From NCBI RefSeq assembly GCF_033542235.1, contig NZ_JAWRCU010000011.1:171805-235804 (forward strand): a stretch of 64,000 nucleotides of DNA. Reading direction: 5' to 3'. Positions 29,109-38,076 of this stretch are shown in pieces; position 1 is the stretch's first letter, and every line of letters starts with the position of its first letter. A model generated the notes under the pieces. It worked only from the letters and a program-made list of their open reading frames with translations, had not been told where the DNA came from and did no database searches. Source of the DNA: JAWRCU01 sp033542235 (GTDB lineage Bacteria; Pseudomonadota; Alphaproteobacteria; Rhizobiales; Rhizobiaceae). Made by a program: the position numbers and the translations under genes.

Positions 29109-29254
29109 CCCCCCTCCCCCTTGTGGGGAGGGATTCAGGGTGGGGGTTCCCACGCGATTACCCTGCAAGGTTAGCTCAAGCAGACGGCGCCTCCGGCTTG
29201 GTTCGGCGCGCGTCGCACCCCCACCCTGTATCCCTCCCCACAAGGGGGAGGGGG
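29109..29254. repeat. Palindromic mosaic repeat, type E
   Basis: A 146-bp inverted repeat with arms ccctcccccttgtggggagg and cctccccacaagggggaggg plus inner cagggtgggg/ccccaccctg. It lies between the permease and ATPase genes of the importer; the surrounding 28977-29325 holds no gene. Confidence 0.85.
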
Positions 29255-29325
29255 TCGTCAGCGTTGCGCCTGGCATATGTGATCGCCCGGCGTAAATGGG
29301 CTGTCGCGGCGACCGGGGTGGCGAC

Positions 29326-30207
29326 ATGACTGCCCCCTGCCTCGAAATCTCGAACCTCAGCGCGGTGCTCGCCAACGGCACCCGCGTGCTGCGCTCGGTG
29401 TCGCTCACCGTCGAGCCGGGCGAGGTGCGCGCGCTGGTCGGCGAAAGCGGCGCGGGAAAGAGCATGATCGGCAAGGCGGTGCTTGGCGTGCTACCGACGA
29501 GCTTGCGCATTGCCGAAGGCCATATCCGCCTCGAAGGTACAGACCTCGAAAGCCTGCCGCCAAGAAAGCGCCGCGAGCTGATCGGGGCGCGCACGGCTTT
29601 GATCCCGCAGGACCCCTTGACCGCGCTCAATCCGTCGCGCCGCATCGGCCCGCAGATGACGGACAGGCTGGTCAGGATCCTCGGCTGGGACGCCGGGAAG
29701 GCCGACGCACGGATCAGCCAGCTCCTCGACGAGGTGCGTATCCGTGAACCCGAGCGCGTCATCCGCTGCTACCCGCATGAGCTCTCCGGCGGCATGCGCC
29801 AGCGCGTCCTGATCGCGGCCGCTTTCGCTGCCGAGCCGCGGCTGATCGTGGCCGATGAGCCGACGACCGCGCTGGACGTCACCGTGCAGAAGCAGATTCT
29901 GAGGCTGATTGCCGAGCTCCAGCGCGAGCACGGCACCGCGCTCCTGTTCGTCACGCACGACCTCGGCGTTGTCGCCAAGATCAGCCAGAAAGTCTCCGTC
30001 CTCTATGCTGGGAAGATCGTCGAGGAGGCGGATGTCGCCGCCCTCTTCGCCGCGCCCAGCCATCCCTACACCCGCGCCCTGATGGCGGCGATGCCCCGCT
30101 ATACCGACCCGCTCGCCTCGCTGAAGCCGGTGGATGAAGCGGTGCTGGCCGGGCTCGCGACAGAGATCGCCGAGGCCGATCGCGACTGGAGCGTGACGCG
30201 TGGCTGA
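29326..30207 (+). CDS. ABC transporter ATP-binding protein (DppD class)
   Basis: A 293-residue ATPase: Walker A GESGAGKS, Q-loop IPQDPLTALNPSRRIG, signature ELSGGMRQR, Walker B LIVADEPTTALD and the switch VTHDLG. ATG at 29326 (MTAPCLEIS) preferred over a longer frame. The usual C-terminal Fe-S/oligopeptide tail of DppD (Cys-rich) is not present, as in many short members. Confidence 0.9.
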   Translation: MTAPCLEISNLSAVLANGTRVLRSVSLTVEPGEVRALVGESGAGKSMIGKAVLGVLPTSLRIAEGHIRLEGTDLESLPPRKRRELIGARTALIPQDPLTALNPSRRIGPQMTDRLVRILGWDAGKADARISQLLDEVRIREPERVIRCYPHELSGGMRQRVLIAAAFAAEPRLIVADEPTTALDVTVQKQILRLIAELQREHGTALLFVTHDLGVVAKISQKVSVLYAGKIVEEADVAALFAAPSHPYTRALMAAMPRYTDPLASLKPVDEAVLAGLATEIAEADRDWSVTRG

Positions 30208-31036
30208 TCCTCTGTTCAAGGTCCGGGGCCTCAAACTTGCGCTGCCCGATATGACGAGAAAGCCGCTCTTCGGCTCCGCGCCGCAGGTGGAAATCCTGAA
30301 AGGCCTGGACTTCGACCTGCCGGGCAATTCGGTCACCGGCATCGTCGGCGAATCCGGTTCGGGCAAATCGACGCTCGGCCGCGCGCTGGTGCGCCTCCTC
30401 GAGCCCAGCGAAGGCAGTATCGACTTCGACGGCCGCGACATCACTCATCTCTCCGAGCCGGCCCTCAAGCCGCTGCGGCGTGACCTGCAGATGATCTTCC
30501 AGGATCCGATGTCGTCGCTGAACCCGCGCCGCACCATCGCCTCAATCATCGCCGCGCCGCTTCAGAAGAACGGCCTGGGCGACAATCTTCGTGGTCGCGT
30601 GGCCGAAGCATTGAGGCGTGTGGGCCTGCCGGAAAGCTTCGGTCAGCGTTACCGCCACGAGCTTTCCGGCGGCCAGCGCCAGCGCGTCGGCATCGCGCGA
30701 GCGCTCGCCCTTTCACCCAAATTCGTGCTCGCTGACGAGATCGTCTCCGGTCTCGACGTCTCGACCCAGGCGCAGATTCTGGCGCTGCTCGAAAAGCTGG
30801 CCGACGAGATGGGATTGACGGTCGCCTTCATCAGCCATGACCTCTCCGTAATCCGCCGCCTCTGCCGGCAGGTCATCGTGATGCGCAGCGGCGAGATCGT
30901 CGAAGCCGGCCCGACGGAAGCGCTCTTCGAAGCGCCGCAGCATCCCTATACGCGCGAGTTGATCGCAGCGATCCCGCTTCCGGAGATCGATCCGGATTGG
31001 CTGGGAAGCGGGGTCGAAAGCAAGGCGGGCGCATGA
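30200..31036 (+). CDS. ABC transporter ATP-binding protein (DppF class)
   Basis: A 278-residue ATPase starting with GTG at 30200 and overlapping its partner by 8 bases. Walker A GESGSGKS, Q-loop MIFQDPMSSLNPRRTI, signature ELSGGQRQR, Walker B FVLADEIVSGLD, switch ISHDLS. Completes the five-gene importer. Confidence 0.9.
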   Translation: MADPLFKVRGLKLALPDMTRKPLFGSAPQVEILKGLDFDLPGNSVTGIVGESGSGKSTLGRALVRLLEPSEGSIDFDGRDITHLSEPALKPLRRDLQMIFQDPMSSLNPRRTIASIIAAPLQKNGLGDNLRGRVAEALRRVGLPESFGQRYRHELSGGQRQRVGIARALALSPKFVLADEIVSGLDVSTQAQILALLEKLADEMGLTVAFISHDLSVIRRLCRQVIVMRSGEIVEAGPTEALFEAPQHPYTRELIAAIPLPEIDPDWLGSGVESKAGA

Positions 31037-31087
31037 AGCTGGCACCGGGGACACGGGCCACAGGCAAGACAATCGCCTTTGAGGTCG

Positions 31088-31229
31088 ACCCCCACTCCGG
31101 TTCGCTTCGCGAACCACCTCTCCCCCGGTCGACGGAGGAGAGGAAGCGCTGGCCGCAATGCCAGGCGCCCTTCCTCTCCCCTTTTGAGGGGGAGAGGTGC
31201 CGAGCGAAGCTCGGCGGAGAGGGGGTTGG
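31088..31229. repeat. Palindromic mosaic repeat, type F
   Basis: An imperfect inverted repeat of about 140 bp: cctctcccccggtcgacggaggagagg and ccttcctctccccttttgag.., with the inner box gccgagcgaagctcggcgg and cccccactccggttcgcttcg. It lies between the importer and the VOC gene. Confidence 0.65.
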
Positions 31230-31326
31230 CCGCGACAGATGCGATTGCCCCGGCACCTCATGAATCCGGAGAAGCGGGCCTTCGGTGAACTTCCATAACG
31301 GCGTCCCGCAACAGAGGGTGACTGAG

Positions 31327-31926
31327 ATGAAGCATGTTATCCGAAGCGCAGTATTGATTGCCGGCTTTGCAGCCGGAGCCGGCACCGCCTTTGCCGACAC
31401 CATCCCCGGCATGCGAGGCCATGACCACACCGGCGTTACCGTTCCCGACATGAAGCAGGCGGTCGACTTCTTCACCAATGTCATCGGCTGCAAGAAGGCG
31501 ATGTCCTTCGGCCCGTTCGCGGATGACAAGGGCACCTTCATGAAGGATCTGCTCGGCGTCGACCCGAAAGCCGTGGTCGAGGAGATCACGATGGTTCGCT
31601 GCGGCTTCGGATCGAATATCGAGCTCTTCAAATACACGGCGCCCGACCAGAAGGACGCGACGCCGAAGAACAGCGACATCGGCGGCTACCACATCGCCTT
31701 TTATGTGGACGACGTGGCGGCGGCGAAGGCCTATCTGGAGGGCAAGGGCGTCGCCACGCGCATGGGGCCGTTGCCGGTCAACGAAGGCCCGGCCGCTGGC
31801 CAGACCATCCTCTATTTCCAGGCACCATGGGGCCTGCAGCTCGAGGCGATCAGCTATCCCCACGGCATGGCTTACGAAAAGGACGCCGAGACGGTGCTTT
31901 GGAGCCCGAAGGATCCGGGGAAGTAG
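31327..31926 (+). CDS. Secreted VOC-family (glyoxalase-fold) protein
   Basis: A 199-residue vicinal-oxygen-chelate protein with a Sec signal (MKHVIRSAVLIAGFAAGAGTAFA, cleavage near 23). Two beta-alpha-beta-beta-beta halves are visible and a full His-Glu-His-Glu metal set can be proposed: HTGV (first His), NIELFKY, YHIAFYVDD, LQLEAISY. VOC enzymes are normally cytosolic; export and the position just before the 2-aminobenzoyl-CoA enzyme are unusual. It might act on a substrate before uptake by the neighbouring importer. No reaction can be assigned. Confidence 0.8.
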   Translation: MKHVIRSAVLIAGFAAGAGTAFADTIPGMRGHDHTGVTVPDMKQAVDFFTNVIGCKKAMSFGPFADDKGTFMKDLLGVDPKAVVEEITMVRCGFGSNIELFKYTAPDQKDATPKNSDIGGYHIAFYVDDVAAAKAYLEGKGVATRMGPLPVNEGPAAGQTILYFQAPWGLQLEAISYPHGMAYEKDAETVLWSPKDPGK

Positions 31927-31929
31927 CTC

Positions 31930-32086
31930 CCTTCTCCCCGTTTACGGGGAGAAGGTGCCGGCAGGCGGATGAGGGGCGGCGCCCACGGCCGAATTGGTAG
32001 GCACGCGTCCTTGCGACTTCCTCTCCAGGCCTGGCGCCGCCCCTCACCCTTACCCTCTTCCCGTGAACGGGGAGAGGGAGGCGCCA
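31930..32086. repeat. Mosaic repeat, type B half joined to type A half
   Basis: Left part is the type B hairpin ccttctccccgtttacgggg with gccggcaggcggatgagggg; right part is a type A arm (gccgcccctcacccttaccc) ending in ggagagggaggcgcc. A composite of two families. Confidence 0.75.
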
Positions 32087-32165
32087 GCGTTTTTGCGAAA
32101 ACTTTAAGCTTGAAATATCACCCCTCACGCGCGATAAGAATCAGAACAGAAGAGGAGATCGCACG

Positions 32166-34457
32166 ATGAAGGTTGCGGTTCTCGGCGGCGGTCCCGCCGG
32201 CCTCTATTTTGCCATTTCGATGAAGCTCCGCGACTCCTCGCATGAGGTGACGGTGATCGAGCGCAATCGCCCGGACGACACCTTCGGCTGGGGCGTCGTG
32301 CTTTCGGCAGAGACGCTGGAGAATCTGACGAAAAACGATCCGGTGAGCGCCGTCTGGATCAGGCGCTATTTCGCCTATTGGGACGACATCGCCGTCTACC
32401 ACAAGGGCGTCCGCACGGTTTCGACAGGCCATGGCTTCTGCGGCATCGGCCGCAAGCGGCTCCTGATGCTCCTACAGCGCAGGGCGCGGGAACTCGGCAT
32501 CAAGCTCGTCTTCGAGACGGAGATCCCGGACCCCAAGCCTTACATGGAGACGCATGATCTGGTGGTCGCGGCCGACGGCCTCAACTCGCGCTCGCGCGCC
32601 ACCTTCGCCGAAGTGTTCAAGCCCGACATCGACGTGCGCAAATGCAAGTTCGTTTGGCTCGGCACCCAGCAGAAGTTCGACGACGCCTTCACCTTCATCT
32701 TCGAGGAGACCGAGCACGGTTGGGTGTGGGCGCATGCCTACCAGTTCGACAAGGACACCGCGACCTTCATCGTCGAATGCAGCCAGGAAACCTGGGAGAA
32801 ATTCGGCTTCGGCGAGATGACCAAGGAAGAGTCGATCGCGACCTGCGAACGGATCTTCGAGAAATATCTCGGCGGACATCATCTGATGTCCAATGCCGGT
32901 CATATCCGTGGCTCGGCCTGGATCAATTTCCCTCGCGTGCTCTGCGAGCGCTGGTCGCACAAGAATCTGGCGCTGATGGGCGACGCCGCGGCGAGCGCGC
33001 ATTTCTCGATCGGCTCCGGCACCAAGCTCGCGCTCGAAAGCGCCGTGGCGCTCGCCGACTATGTTCATTCCGAGCCGAGTCTCGAAGCGGCCTTCGAGAA
33101 ATATGAAAGCGCGCGTCGCACGGAGGTTCTGAAGCTGCAGTCGGCGGCTCGCAACTCGCTCGAATGGTTCGAGGAGGTGGAGCGCTATCTCCATCTCGAC
33201 CCCGTCCAGTTCAACTATTCTCTGCTGACGCGCTCGCAGCGCATCAGCCATGAGAATCTGAGGCTCCGCGATCCCGAATGGCTGGGCGACGCCGAAGCCT
33301 GGTTCCATCGCCAGGCCGGCAACACCGGCAATGTGCGGCGCGCGCCGATGTTCGCGCCGTTCAAGCTGCGCGAGCTGAAGCTCAGGAATCGCGTCGTGGT
33401 ATCGCCCATGGCGCAGTACAAGGCCGTCGAAGGCTGCCCGACCGACTGGCATTTCGCGCATTATGCCGAGCGCGCCAAAGGCGGCGCCGGCCTGATCTAT
33501 ATCGAGATGACCTGCGTCAGTCCTGAAGGCCGCATCACGCCGGGCTGCCCCGGCTTCTATGCGCCCGAGCACGAGCTGGCCTGGAAGCGGCTGGTCGATT
33601 TCGTGCATCATGAAACCGAAACCAGGATCTGCGCCCAGATCGGCCATTCCGGGCCCAAGGGCTCGACCCAGCTCGGCTGGGAGGAATCGGACGCGCCGCT
33701 CGCCGAGGGCAACTGGCCGGTGATGGCGGCTTCCGACGTGCCGTGGTCGCCGCGCAACCAGGTGCCGAAGCCGATGACTCGCGCCGACATGGACATGGTG
33801 CGCGACCAGTTCGTGGCATCGGCCGAGATGGCGGAGCGCTGCGGTTTCGACATGCTGGAGCTCCACGCCGCGCATGGCTACCTGCTCTCATCCTTCATCA
33901 CCCCGCTCACCAATCGGCGCACCGACGAATATGGCGGTTCGCTCGAGAACCGCATGCGCTATCCGCTGGAGGTCTTTCAGGCTGTGCGCGCGGTGTGGCC
34001 GGACGAGAAGCCGATCTCGATGCGCATCTCGGCCAATGACTGGGTGGGCAGCGAGGGCGTGACGCCGGCCGAGGCGGTCGAGATTGCCCGGCTTCTGCAG
34101 GCCGCCGGCGTCGACATTTGCGACGTATCGGCCGGCCAGACCACGATCCTCGCCCGCCCGGTCTATGGCCGCATGTTTCAGACGCCTTTCTCCGACCGGA
34201 TCCGCAACGAGACCGGCATGGCAACGATCGCGGTCGGCAATATCTACGAGCCGGACCACGTCAACTCGATCCTGATGGCCGGCCGCGCCGACCTCGTCTG
34301 CCTCGCGCGGCCGCATCTCACCGATCCGTATTGGACGCTGCACGCAGCCGTTGCGTTGGGCGATCGCGAGGTGAGATGGCCGGACCCGTACCTCCGCGGC
34401 CGCGATCAGATCTATCGGCTGGCCGAGCGCAGCGCGACGATGGGGCTGAAGGTATGA
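32166..34457 (+). CDS. Anthraniloyl-CoA (2-aminobenzoyl-CoA) monooxygenase/reductase
   Basis: A 763-residue two-domain flavoenzyme. The N-terminal half is a salicyl-CoA-5-hydroxylase-like FAD monooxygenase (VAVLGGGPAGLYFAISMKL at 3-21; GDAAASAHFSIGSGTKLALE later). The C-terminal half, from about residue 393, is an Old Yellow Enzyme-like FMN domain (APMFAPFKLRELKLRNRVVV, HAAHGYLLSSFITPLTNRRT, DEYGGSLENR). This fusion is diagnostic of 2-aminobenzoyl-CoA monooxygenase/reductase, known from Azoarcus evansii, which hydroxylates and then reduces the ring to a non-aromatic 2-amino-5-oxocyclohexene carbonyl-CoA. It is the key step here, placed before beta-oxidation-type genes and an aryl-CoA ligase. 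Confidence 0.93.
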   Translation: MKVAVLGGGPAGLYFAISMKLRDSSHEVTVIERNRPDDTFGWGVVLSAETLENLTKNDPVSAVWIRRYFAYWDDIAVYHKGVRTVSTGHGFCGIGRKRLLMLLQRRARELGIKLVFETEIPDPKPYMETHDLVVAADGLNSRSRATFAEVFKPDIDVRKCKFVWLGTQQKFDDAFTFIFEETEHGWVWAHAYQFDKDTATFIVECSQETWEKFGFGEMTKEESIATCERIFEKYLGGHHLMSNAGHIRGSAWINFPRVLCERWSHKNLALMGDAAASAHFSIGSGTKLALESAVALADYVHSEPSLEAAFEKYESARRTEVLKLQSAARNSLEWFEEVERYLHLDPVQFNYSLLTRSQRISHENLRLRDPEWLGDAEAWFHRQAGNTGNVRRAPMFAPFKLRELKLRNRVVVSPMAQYKAVEGCPTDWHFAHYAERAKGGAGLIYIEMTCVSPEGRITPGCPGFYAPEHELAWKRLVDFVHHETETRICAQIGHSGPKGSTQLGWEESDAPLAEGNWPVMAASDVPWSPRNQVPKPMTRADMDMVRDQFVASAEMAERCGFDMLELHAAHGYLLSSFITPLTNRRTDEYGGSLENRMRYPLEVFQAVRAVWPDEKPISMRISANDWVGSEGVTPAEAVEIARLLQAAGVDICDVSAGQTTILARPVYGRMFQTPFSDRIRNETGMATIAVGNIYEPDHVNSILMAGRADLVCLARPHLTDPYWTLHAAVALGDREVRWPDPYLRGRDQIYRLAERSATMGLKV

Positions 34458-34474
34458 GCGCGACGCCGGCATTT

Positions 34475-34599
34475 CCTTCTCCCCGTTCACGGGGAGAAGG
34501 TGGCCCGAAGGGTCGGATGAGGGGCAGCGCCAGCCCTGAAAGGTATGTGCTGCCCCTCATCTGCCTGCCGGCATCTTCTCCCCGTGAACGGGGAGAAGA
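34475..34599. repeat. Palindromic mosaic repeat, type B
   Basis: A 125-bp copy nearly identical in layout to the one at 20198: ccttctccccgttcacgggg hairpins at both ends and the ggcccgaagggtcggatgag box. It lies between the monooxygenase/reductase and SDR genes. Confidence 0.88.
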
Positions 34600-34647
34600 C
34601 AGCCTGCACCGGCGCCGCGCCTCTCGATCCTTTGCAGGTGGCCGCTC

Positions 34648-35406
34648 ATGATCCCCTTCCGCCACGCCCTCGTGACAGGCGGCGGATCGGGCGTCGGCAA
34701 GGAGATCGCGCTGGCGCTTGCCGGCGCAGGCCTCGACGTCACGATCTGCGGACGCCGCGAAGCGCAGCTTGCTGAAGTGGCCCGCGAGGACGGGCGCGTC
34801 TTCCCGGTCGTCGCCGACGTGACCGATGAAGCCTCCATGGCCGCGCTCTATGAGAACGCCGAAGCCGCACGGGGGCCGTTCGACATCGTCGTGGCGAATG
34901 CCGGCATGGCGTCCAGCGCCCCGGCCTTCAAGGTCTCGCTCGCCGACTGGCAGCGCACGCTCGACGTCAACCTCACCGGCGCATTCCTCACGGTGAAGCC
35001 TGCGCTGGCCGGCATGGCCAAGCGCAGGAAGGGCAGGCTCGTCTTCGTCGCTTCGACCGCCAGTCTGAAGGGCTACCCCTACACCGCGCCCTATGTGGCG
35101 GCCAAGCATGGCGTGCTTGGGCTGATGCGGGCGCTGGCTGTCGAGATGGTGAAGACCGGCATCACCGTGAATGCGGTCTGCCCGGGATTCGTCGAGACCG
35201 ACATGCTGGAGGAATCGGTCCGGCGCGTCGTCGAGAAGACCGGCCGCAGCCATGCCGACATCCGGGCAGAGTTTCGGAAGGACAACCCGCAAGGCCGTTT
35301 CATTCAGCCGCAGGAGGTTGCGGCCACGGTGCTGTGGCTGGTGAGCGAGGAAGCGCAGTCGATAACCGGTCAGGCGATTTCGATCTCCGGGGGTGAGACA
35401 TGGTGA
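34648..35406 (+). CDS. SDR family oxidoreductase (probable 3-hydroxyacyl-CoA-type dehydrogenase)
   Basis: A 252-residue classical SDR: TGGGSGVGKE, VANAG, the catalytic Ser in VASTAS, YVAAK (YxxxK), and ITGQAISISGG at the end. Its 3' end overlaps the MarR gene by 7 bases. In the anthraniloyl-CoA route, a dehydrogenase for a hydroxy intermediate is needed, and this is one candidate. Confidence 0.82.
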   Translation: MIPFRHALVTGGGSGVGKEIALALAGAGLDVTICGRREAQLAEVAREDGRVFPVVADVTDEASMAALYENAEAARGPFDIVVANAGMASSAPAFKVSLADWQRTLDVNLTGAFLTVKPALAGMAKRRKGRLVFVASTASLKGYPYTAPYVAAKHGVLGLMRALAVEMVKTGITVNAVCPGFVETDMLEESVRRVVEKTGRSHADIRAEFRKDNPQGRFIQPQEVAATVLWLVSEEAQSITGQAISISGGETW

Positions 35407-35876
35407 GCGCACCGCTTCCCGCGCCCGGCAAATCCGGCGACAGCAAGGAGAGGCTGCGGCTCTGGATCAGGCTGCTGCGCGCCTCGCGTACCATCGAAGC
35501 GGAGCTGCGCGAGCGGCTGCGCAAGGAATTCGACACCACCCTGCCGCGCTTTGACGTGATGGCGGCGCTCTACCGGCAGCCGGAAGGCATGCTGATGAGC
35601 GATCTGTCGCGCTTCCTGCTCGTCTCCAACGGCAATGTGACCGGCATCGTCGACAGGCTGGTCTCGGAAGGATTGGTGATGCGCGCAAGGCGCAACGGCG
35701 ATCGACGCACGTCGATGGTGCGGCTGACGGAGGCGGGGATCGACGCTTTCCGCAACATCGCCACGGCGCATGAAATCTGGGTCAACGAGCTGCTCGGCAG
35801 CGTCGGAGAGGACGATACGCGTCGCCTGGCGGCGATGCTGAAATCCTTCCGCAGCAATTGGGAGGGACGTGAATGA
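35400..35876 (+). CDS. MarR family regulator of the anthraniloyl-CoA operon
   Basis: A 158-residue MarR protein: LPRFDVMAALYRQPEGMLMS, the recognition helix SNGNVTGIVDRLVSEGLV and the wing NGDRRTSMVRLTEAG. Embedded between catabolic genes with 7- and 4-base overlaps, it is co-transcribed with its likely targets. A CoA-ester ligand would be normal for such a place, but this is inferred. Confidence 0.85.
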   Translation: MVSAPLPAPGKSGDSKERLRLWIRLLRASRTIEAELRERLRKEFDTTLPRFDVMAALYRQPEGMLMSDLSRFLLVSNGNVTGIVDRLVSEGLVMRARRNGDRRTSMVRLTEAGIDAFRNIATAHEIWVNELLGSVGEDDTRRLAAMLKSFRSNWEGRE

Positions 35877-36691
35877 AACCTGCGCAAATGGCGGGGCTGA
35901 AGCCGAAGCACTTCCTGTGGCTGGTCGAAGGCAAGATCGCGCGCATCCGCCTCAACCGACCGGAGCGTAAGAACCCGCTTACGTTCGAGTCCTACGCCGA
36001 GCTCCGCGACATGTTCCGCTACATGGTCTTTGCCGACGATGTCGATGCCGTGACGTTCCTGCCCAATGGCGGCAATTTCTGCTCGGGCGGGGATGTGCAT
36101 GATATCATCGGCCCGCTGGTCGGGATGGACATGAAGGAACTGCTTGCCTTCACGCGCATGACCGGCGACCTGGTGAAAGCCATGCTCCATTGCGGCAAGC
36201 CGATCATTTCCGCCGTCGACGGCGTGGCGGTCGGCGCCGGCGCGATCATCGCCATGGCATCCGACATTCGCATCGCGACGCCCGAGGCCAAGACCGCGTT
36301 TCTCTTTACCCGCGTCGGGCTTGCCGGCTGCGACATGGGCGCTTGCGCGATCCTGCCCCGCATCATCGGCCAGGGCCGCGCCGCCGAGCTTCTCTATACC
36401 GGCCGCACCATGTCGGCAGCCGAGGGCGAACGCTGGGGCTTCTACAACCGCCTTGTCGATGCGGCCGCGCTGGAAGCCGATGCGCTCGACATCGCCCAGC
36501 GCATCGTTTCTGGTCCGACCTTCGCGCACGGCATCACCAAGACGCAGCTCAACCAGGAATGGTCGATGGGCCTCGACCAGGCCATCGAGGCCGAAGCCCA
36601 GGCGCAGGCGATCTGCATGCAAACCAGGGATTTCGAGCGCGCGTATCGGGCCTTCGTGGCGAAGGAAAAGCCGGTGTTCGAGGGGGATTGA
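35873..36691 (+). CDS. Enoyl-CoA hydratase/isomerase family protein
   Basis: A 272-residue crotonase-fold protein overlapping the MarR gene by ATGA. RIRLNRPERKNPLTFESYAE, the oxyanion-hole segment NGGNFCSGGDVHDIIG and KPIISAVDGVAVGAGAIIAM are visible. It probably hydrates or opens the ring of the non-aromatic CoA ester made by the monooxygenase/reductase. Confidence 0.88.
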   Translation: MKPAQMAGLKPKHFLWLVEGKIARIRLNRPERKNPLTFESYAELRDMFRYMVFADDVDAVTFLPNGGNFCSGGDVHDIIGPLVGMDMKELLAFTRMTGDLVKAMLHCGKPIISAVDGVAVGAGAIIAMASDIRIATPEAKTAFLFTRVGLAGCDMGACAILPRIIGQGRAAELLYTGRTMSAAEGERWGFYNRLVDAAALEADALDIAQRIVSGPTFAHGITKTQLNQEWSMGLDQAIEAEAQAQAICMQTRDFERAYRAFVAKEKPVFEGD

Positions 36692-36733
36692 GGTGGGAGC
36701 GGCGCTCCAGATGGTTGGATTGGCGGGACAGTA

Positions 36734-36888
36734 CCCCCCTCTGTCCTGCCGGACATCTCCCCCACAGGGGGGGAGATTGGCTGTCATCGAGGATTTCGCC
36801 AATCTCCGAATCTGGCGACTAGCGAAACCAAAGCGGCCGTCCAATCTCCCCCCTTGTGGGGGAGATGTCCGGCAGGACAGAGGGGGGC
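36734..36888. repeat. Palindromic mosaic repeat, type C
   Basis: A 155-bp copy of the type C element (cccccctctgtcctgccgg arms, ttcgccaatc core) between the hydratase and acyl-CoA dehydrogenase genes of one presumed operon. Confidence 0.9.
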
Positions 36889-36927
36889 AACGTAGGGCGG
36901 CGACATCGACACGGGGACGCGCAAGCC

Positions 36928-38076
36928 ATGCCTGACCGCACCTTCCTCACCTGGCCCTTTTTCGACGACCGGCACCGCGAATGGGCCGACCGCCTGGAGG
37001 CCTGGTGCCAAGAGAACCTGCCGGTCGCCCACCACGATGTCGACGCCGCGTGCCGAGAACTCGTCGCAAGGCTCGGCCGCGGCGGCTGGCTGATGCCCAC
37101 CGCGCTCGACCCGGCCGACCCGAAGCCGCTCGACGTTCGTACCCTTTGCCTCACCCGCGAGACGCTTGCCCGCCATGACGGTCTGGCCGATTTTGCCTTC
37201 GCCATGCAGGGGCTCGGCACAGGCGCGATCAGCCTCTATGGCACATCCGAGCAGCGGCAATGGCTGCAGAGGACGCGCAAGGGTGAGGCGATCGCCGCCT
37301 TCGCTCTCTCCGAGCCGCGCTCCGGTTCCGATGTGGCAAACATGGACATGGCAGCCACGCGCGACGGCGACAGCTATGTCCTCACCGGCGAGAAGACCTG
37401 GATCTCCAATGGCGGCATCGCTGACTTCTACATCGTCTTTGCCCGCACCGGCGAGGCGCCTGGCGCAAGGGGCATCTCTGCGTTCCTCGTGCCGGCCGAC
37501 GCGAAGGGCCTTGCGGTGGCCGAACGGCTCGAGGTGATCGCGCCGCATCCGCTTGCCCGTCTCTCCTTCGACGAGGTCCCCGTGCCGGTCTCGGCGATGA
37601 TCGGCAAGCCCGGCGAGGGCTTCAAGATCGCGATGTCCGTGCTCGACGTGTTCCGTTCGACGGTTGGTGCGGCAGCCCTTGGCTTCGCCCGGCGCGCGCT
37701 CGACGAGAGCGTGAAACGTGCCGCGGAGCGGCGGCTTTTCGGGGCGCCCATGGCCGAGCTGCAGATGGTGCAGGGCCACATTGCCGAGATGGCGCTCGAC
37801 GTCGATGCAATGGCGCTGCTGGTCTACCGCGCCGCCTGGACGAAGGACATGGGCGCGCCCCGCGTCACCCGCGAGGCAGCGATGGCCAAGCTCTTCGCCA
37901 CCGACCGCGCCCAGGAGGTGATCGACAGGGCCGTCCAGCTTCACGGCGGTGACGGCGTTCGGCGCGGCCACATCATCGAGAGCCTTTACCGCGAAATCCG
38001 CGCGCTGCGCATCTACGAGGGCGCCTCGGACGTTCAGAAGGTGGTGATCGCGCGGCAGGTCATGGGAGGAAGCTGA
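36928..38076 (+). CDS. Acyl-CoA dehydrogenase
   Basis: A 382-residue flavin acyl-CoA dehydrogenase: FALSEPRSGSDVANMDM, TGEKTWISNGGIADFY (FAD/substrate loops), and the C-terminal signature QLHGGDGVRRGHIIESLYRE followed by RIYEGASDVQK. The start at 36928 avoids reading through the upstream repeat. Its stop shares one base with the start of the CoA ligase (TGATG). Expected to introduce a double bond into the ring or ring-opened CoA intermediate. Confidence 0.9.
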   Translation: MPDRTFLTWPFFDDRHREWADRLEAWCQENLPVAHHDVDAACRELVARLGRGGWLMPTALDPADPKPLDVRTLCLTRETLARHDGLADFAFAMQGLGTGAISLYGTSEQRQWLQRTRKGEAIAAFALSEPRSGSDVANMDMAATRDGDSYVLTGEKTWISNGGIADFYIVFARTGEAPGARGISAFLVPADAKGLAVAERLEVIAPHPLARLSFDEVPVPVSAMIGKPGEGFKIAMSVLDVFRSTVGAAALGFARRALDESVKRAAERRLFGAPMAELQMVQGHIAEMALDVDAMALLVYRAAWTKDMGAPRVTREAAMAKLFATDRAQEVIDRAVQLHGGDGVRRGHIIESLYREIRALRIYEGASDVQKVVIARQVMGGS

